From Lentisphaerae bacterium GWF2_44_16 (GTDB taxonomy: Bacteria; Verrucomicrobiota; Lentisphaeria; Victivallales; GWF2-45-14): a DNA stretch of 64,000 nt. Below are positions 60,583-64,000 of this stretch, piece by piece (the first letter of the stretch is position 1; each line of letters starts with the position of its first letter). Location of the stretch: contig MHBF01000074.1 in the NCBI GenBank assembly GCA_001803225.1, forward strand, positions 1-64,000, in the 5' to 3' direction. Made by a program: the position numbers and the translations under genes. Below the pieces are notes generated by a model. The model worked only from the letters and a program-made list of their open reading frames with translations, did no database searches and was not told the DNA's origin.

Positions 60583-61920
60583 TTATTTGAACTTAGGTAA
60601 AAATTTGCCGTGAGCTTTGATGAGATCATCGCACATTGCGCGGATCTTATCAAGAGTGAGCTCGGACGAAGTATGCGGGTCAAGCATTGCCGCCTGATAT
60701 ACATGCTCTTTCAGTCCGGTCTTCGCGGCTTCTATCGTCAGAAGATGCACGTTTATGTTTGTCCTGTTAAGGGCGGCGCACTGTTCGGGAAGCGCCCCGA
60801 CATGCGTCCCCTGGACACCGTTTCTGTCAACAAGGCACGGTACTTCGACAACCGAGTTTGACGGCAAATTTGTAATGAGGCCGTTATTCATAACGTTGCC
60901 GCCTATTACAGTCGGGACGTTTGTTTCAATCGCTTCCATTATTCTTGAGCCGTACTCATGAGTTCTTTCGTGTGAAAGCGAAGGATTTTTAATAAGATCG
61001 GCACTTCTTTTTTTCCAGTTGGCAATCTGGTTTACGCAACGGCGGGGGTACTCGTCGAAAGGAATATTGAACTCCTCAATCAATTCAGGATAATTACTTT
61101 TTATCCAGTAAGGAGTGTATTCGGCGTTATGCTCTGAAGATTCGGTGATGTAATAACCGAACTGAAGCATCATCTCAAGGCGGACCATATCCCCGTTTTT
61201 TTCAGCGCCTTTTTTGCGCCACTTTGTCAGAAGCTGACGCGCGCGCTTTTTTATTTCCGGATAAAGGTCTTTGCCGCCGTCAGTGATTTCAAGGAGCCAC
61301 GCCATGTGGTTTATTCCGGCAATTTTCCACTGAAGCTTTTTAACCTTATCTTTCATTCCGAGATTATTGAGAAGACCATCCGCGCAAACCTGCACCGAAT
61401 GGCAGAGGCCGACTGTTTTGACATTGCTCAGGCGCAACATCGCTCCGGTCAGCATGCTCATGGGATTTGTGTAATTAAGGAACCACGCGTCAGGACAGAC
61501 AGTTTCGATGTCTTTGGCGAAATCCAGCATTACAGGTATGGTCCTCAGCGCGCGGAAGATGCCGCCTATGCCAAGAGTGTCGCCGATTGTCTGGCGCAAG
61601 CCGTATTTCCGCGGTATATCAAAATCAATCACGGTCGAAGGCTCATAACCGCCCACCTGAATGGCATTCACAACATAGTTCGCGCCTTTCAACGCTTCTT
61701 TGCGGCTGGAGACTCCGAGATGAGTTGTTATAGCGGCTTTAGCGCCGTTAATATTTTTATTCAGTATATCAAGCATCTTCTTTGATTCTTTGAGCCGTGT
61801 GCTGTCTATGTCGTAAAGAGCTATATGAGCGTCTTTCAACGCCGGGGTTGAAAGAGCATCCCCTATGATATTCTTTACAAATACTGTGCTTCCAGCACCC
61901 ATGAATGTTATTTTAGACAT
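60583..61920 (-). CDS. GH4 family glycosidase, first paralogue
   Basis: From the ATG at 61920 (GGAG upstream; the frame to 61995 is leader) the protein has 445 residues: ITFMGAGSTVFVKNIIG for NAD, LNYTNPMSML, CHSVQVCADG with the metal Cys, AGINHMAWLLEI with the metal His, SSEHNAEYTPYW and PSNSVVEVPCLVDRNGVQGT. It has the same CHSV motif as its neighbour. Two similar but diverged enzymes suggest related substrates, for example alpha-galactoside and alpha-galacturonide. It is divergent from the AraC regulator at 62036. Confidence 0.92.
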   Translation of the reverse strand: MSKITFMGAGSTVFVKNIIGDALSTPALKDAHIALYDIDSTRLKESKKMLDILNKNINGAKAAITTHLGVSSRKEALKGANYVVNAIQVGGYEPSTVIDFDIPRKYGLRQTIGDTLGIGGIFRALRTIPVMLDFAKDIETVCPDAWFLNYTNPMSMLTGAMLRLSNVKTVGLCHSVQVCADGLLNNLGMKDKVKKLQWKIAGINHMAWLLEITDGGKDLYPEIKKRARQLLTKWRKKGAEKNGDMVRLEMMLQFGYYITESSEHNAEYTPYWIKSNYPELIEEFNIPFDEYPRRCVNQIANWKKRSADLIKNPSLSHERTHEYGSRIMEAIETNVPTVIGGNVMNNGLITNLPSNSVVEVPCLVDRNGVQGTHVGALPEQCAALNRTNINVHLLTIEAAKTGLKEHVYQAAMLDPHTSSELTLDKIRAMCDDLIKAHGKFLPKFK

Positions 61921-61951
61921 AATACTTTTTCTCCGTCCTTTTCTGTTTAAT

Positions 61952-61980
61952 TTGTCAATGTATAAATTATATGCTATAAT
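61952..61980 (+). promoter_or_regulatory. Promoter of the AraC-family regulator
   Basis: TTGTCA (61952-61957), a 17-bp spacer and a perfect TATAAT (61975-61980), about 55 bp before the ATG. On the other strand TTGATA (61988-61983) could be the -35 of the GH4 operon, so the two promoters overlap in the 115-bp gap. Confidence 0.75.
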
Positions 61981-62035
61981 AATATCAAAAGGCAAGCTTA
62001 AAATATATGATTTAATTGCTAATTATGGTAATTTC

Positions 62036-62905
62036 ATGCTATCAAGGATAAATAAAATCGGAATAAGGGACTTCCCGGCAGTGTTTCCGGGCAGGACAGT
62101 TCCTCTCTATGCGATTATAACAGGCTGCGGACATCAGCACAGGACATCAACGGACTATAACAACTACGGCCTGAAGAGAGGAAACGCCGAATTTACGATA
62201 TGGCAATACACGCTCGGAGGATGGGGGATACTTGAAATAGAAGGCAAATCGTACAAGCTGACTCCCGGCAAGGCAATGCTTCTTCACATTCCTCAAAATC
62301 ACCGTTATTACCTGCCTAAGGAATCCGAATTCTGGGATTTCATTTACATAAGCACACACGGGCGAGAAATAATGAGGCTCTGGCATGAGCTTGAGAAAGT
62401 AAGCGGGCCTATCGTTGAACTTGATGAAACCTCCAACTCGTTGAAGACCTTCACGGAAATATTCGAAAAGGCCGCAACGGGAAAACTTAACAGTCAATTC
62501 AAGGCCTCAGCCATGGCATACCAGATGCAAATGTCCCTGATGGATGACCTGCTGCCCAGCGCAACGGGCAAAGGAAAAGTACCCGAATTCATGAAAAACG
62601 TCATAAGTTTCTGTCAGGAAAATATTGAAAGGAACATCAATGTGGATGACATGGCGGAGATTTCCGGATACAGCAGATACCATTTCAGCCGGCTCTTTTC
62701 TGAATATCAGGGCATATCCCCGGCAGCCTTTTTGAGTGAACTCCGCATGAAACAGGCAATCCGTCTGCTTCAGCACGAAGCGCTGACAGTAAAAGAAATA
62801 GCCCTGAAATGCGGCTTCCAGGACGCCAGTTATTTTTGCAAAACTTTCAGGCGTTCCTTCGGCGTGTCCCCTGATGAATTCAGAAAAAGCGGAACCCCCA
62901 ATTAG
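62036..62905 (+). CDS. AraC-family transcription regulator
   Basis: The 289-aa protein from the ATG at 62036 has an N-terminal cupin-like sensor domain (about 10-150, LGGWGILEIEGKSYKLTPGK, AMLLHIPQNHRYYLP) and a C-terminal AraC double HTH (about 185-285, NINVDDMAEISGYSRYHFSR, ISPAAFLSELRMKQAIRLLQ, EIALKCGFQDASYFCKTFRR). An upstream extension to 61865 has no start signals and covers the promoter, so it is rejected. It probably activates the divergent GH4 operon in response to a sugar or uronate. Confidence 0.93.
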   Translation: MLSRINKIGIRDFPAVFPGRTVPLYAIITGCGHQHRTSTDYNNYGLKRGNAEFTIWQYTLGGWGILEIEGKSYKLTPGKAMLLHIPQNHRYYLPKESEFWDFIYISTHGREIMRLWHELEKVSGPIVELDETSNSLKTFTEIFEKAATGKLNSQFKASAMAYQMQMSLMDDLLPSATGKGKVPEFMKNVISFCQENIERNINVDDMAEISGYSRYHFSRLFSEYQGISPAAFLSELRMKQAIRLLQHEALTVKEIALKCGFQDASYFCKTFRRSFGVSPDEFRKSGTPN

Positions 62906-62934
62906 TATATTGTAATTCAAATGAAGAACGAAAA

Positions 62935-63603
62935 ATGGAAAATGTCAGTTTCAGAAAAATCAAATTTCCGCCTCTTGAAGAGGCAAACGAAGACGGCATA
63001 CTGGCTGTAAGCAGAGAAATCAACACGGACTTTCTGTTTTCCGCCTATGCCGAAGGGATATTTCCCTGGCCGTCCGAAGAGGAATACGTCTTGTGGTTCG
63101 CGCCACCCGATAGAACAGTGCTGGATTTCCATAACCTGAAAATATCGGAACGCACAAAACGTTACCTGAAAAAAGCGGATTTTAAATTTCAAGTAAATAT
63201 GAATTTCAGGGACGTAATAAAAGCCTGCTCGGAAAGTCCCCGGAAGTTTCAGTCCGGGACATGGATAACCAAAAAACTAATGAGTGCCTACATTGATTTT
63301 AACAGGCTCGGCTTTGCATGGAGCTTTGAAACGCTGAACTCAAAGAATGAGCTGGTAGGAGGACTTTACGGAGTGCTGGCTGGAAAATATTTTTCCGGCG
63401 AAAGCATGTTCTGCCGTGAGGACAACGCCTCTAAATTCGCGCTTATAAACACAGTAAATTATCTGAAAGAACACGGTCTGACATGGATGGATGTACAGGC
63501 TGAAACGCCACTGCTGAAACGTTTCGGGGCCGCGAATATTTCAAGAGAGGAATTCACCGCAAGACTCAAAAGGGATTTGTCTTTTACCTTGAAAGAACGA
63601 TGA
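62935..63603 (+). CDS. aat: Leucyl/phenylalanyl-tRNA-protein transferase
   Basis: Aat adds Leu or Phe to proteins with N-terminal Arg or Lys, marking them for ClpAP (N-degron pathway). The 222-aa protein has AVSREINTDFLFSAYAEGIF followed by PWPSEEE, VLWFAPPDRTVLDF, GTWITKKLMSAYIDFNRLGF, SFETLNSKNELVGGLYGV and YFSGESMFCREDNASKFAL, all in normal order. Length is typical. It is convergent with the HtrA-like gene, overlapping its end by 20 bp. Confidence 0.95.
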   Translation: MENVSFRKIKFPPLEEANEDGILAVSREINTDFLFSAYAEGIFPWPSEEEYVLWFAPPDRTVLDFHNLKISERTKRYLKKADFKFQVNMNFRDVIKACSESPRKFQSGTWITKKLMSAYIDFNRLGFAWSFETLNSKNELVGGLYGVLAGKYFSGESMFCREDNASKFALINTVNYLKEHGLTWMDVQAETPLLKRFGAANISREEFTARLKRDLSFTLKER

Positions 63604-64000
63604 AATAACGTGAATGGTCATCCTCGACATACAGCAGAAGACTGTCAGAATTAATTGAAGCGGCTTTTTCGGCATCTGAAATGGAATTGATTTTATAACG
63701 GTTTACACCGTAAATCCTCATGCCTTTTACCAAGTTGCCGAGTTCCGCAGGGGAATTGGGCTTTACTTCGGCGATATAGACATTGCCTTTTTTCTCTCCG
63801 AGTTTTATACCGAAATCGGCAAAGATTCCGCCGGAGCTTCTGGCGGAACCGACTTTATTTTCCTCTCCATCCATATATGCCTTCTGATTTCCAGCAGTGA
63901 GTTTCAGTTCCATTTTTTTGCCTTCACGGAAAAGTGATACGGGTATTTTGTCGCCGGGCCTGTACTTGAGGACGGCCATCTGGACTTCCTGAGGAGCATT
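63584..64000 (-). CDS. C-terminal PDZ region of an HtrA/DegP-like serine protease (partial)
   Basis: The frame enters from the right edge with NAPQEVQMAVLKYRPGDKI and continues PVSLFREGKKMELKLTAG, the last strands of a first PDZ domain. A second PDZ-like domain follows (FADFGIKLGEKKGNVYIAEV, NSPAELGNLVKGMRIYGVNR). This layout is that of Do-type periplasmic proteases; the protease domain would be outside the window. The second PDZ departs from consensus at its carboxylate-binding loop. The stop overlaps the end of aat. Confidence 0.75.
   Translation of the reverse strand, partial: NAPQEVQMAVLKYRPGDKIPVSLFREGKKMELKLTAGNQKAYMDGEENKVGSARSSGGIFADFGIKLGEKKGNVYIAEVKPNSPAELGNLVKGMRIYGVNRYKINSISDAEKAASINSDSLLLYVEDDHSRYFIVLSR

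Noticed and set aside
59215-61920. GH4 proteins as malate/lactate-type dehydrogenases
   Set aside because: They share the NAD fold, but the CHSVQ and GINH metal motifs and length fit GH4 glycosidases.

Overview
The window looks like chromosome from a member of the Lentisphaerota (Victivallales-like) or a close PVC relative. The inference rests on gene content: single-gene pseudopilins with an FTLIELL leader and an H-X9-DG-like tail, GntR-LacI hybrid regulators, an exosortase-associated small protein that I assign to TIGR04073, and many glycan-degrading enzymes. No rRNA, tRNA or CRISPR array was seen.

Layout. 1-2300: tail of an unknown gene, an intergenic cluster of a 10-bp motif, a ferritin-like protein and dprA. 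2309-11657 (minus): a near-continuous run of a TPR protein, a sugar ABC transporter lacking its ATPase (binding protein with an inserted PDZ-like domain, two permeases), ychF, a nitroreductase, a membrane metallopeptidase, a Nif3 protein, a lipoprotein and a small protein. 12142-17907 (minus): GntR-LacI regulator, pseudopilin, PHP hydrolase and secreted toroid enzyme. 17908-20524: mobile-element remnants, an XRE protein, a two-hairpin repeat, an HMGL-like aldolase and the exosortase-associated protein. 20715-23409: queF, argJ, argB, then a broken pseudopilin. 23834-29103: a LacI regulator divergent from an operon of dehydrogenase, two xylose-isomerase-like proteins and a radical SAM/SPASM enzyme. 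29483-53458: three glycan operons (GH31, acetylesterase and secreted toroid; DUF4838-like, FG-GAP and TIM-barrel proteins; GH-CBM9, secreted unknowns, M14-like, FAD and Gfo/Idh proteins), run by a GntR-LacI protein and a GntR-solute-binding-protein fusion. 53571-56740 (minus): four tandem membrane paralogues with a pseudopilin-like soluble domain. 57024-62905: KDG kinase, KDPG aldolase-VOC fusion and two GH4 enzymes, divergent from an AraC regulator. The right end holds aat and the C-terminus of an HtrA-like protease.

How it fits together. Rhamnogalacturonan-type acetylesterase, GH31, two GH4 enzymes and the KDG/KDPG pathway suggest breakdown of plant pectin or related heteroglycans into galactose, uronates and central metabolism. 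Three separate loci pair a dedicated regulator with a single pseudopilin and a large secreted enzyme, which suggests a modular 'sense, export, digest' cassette. Several regulators have inverted repeats placed on their own promoters, so autoregulation is likely. The least described items are the PDZ-containing binding protein, the GntR-MalE-like regulator, the four-gene membrane/pseudopilin array, the radical SAM sugar operon and the dispersed two-hairpin element with mutually complementary loops.
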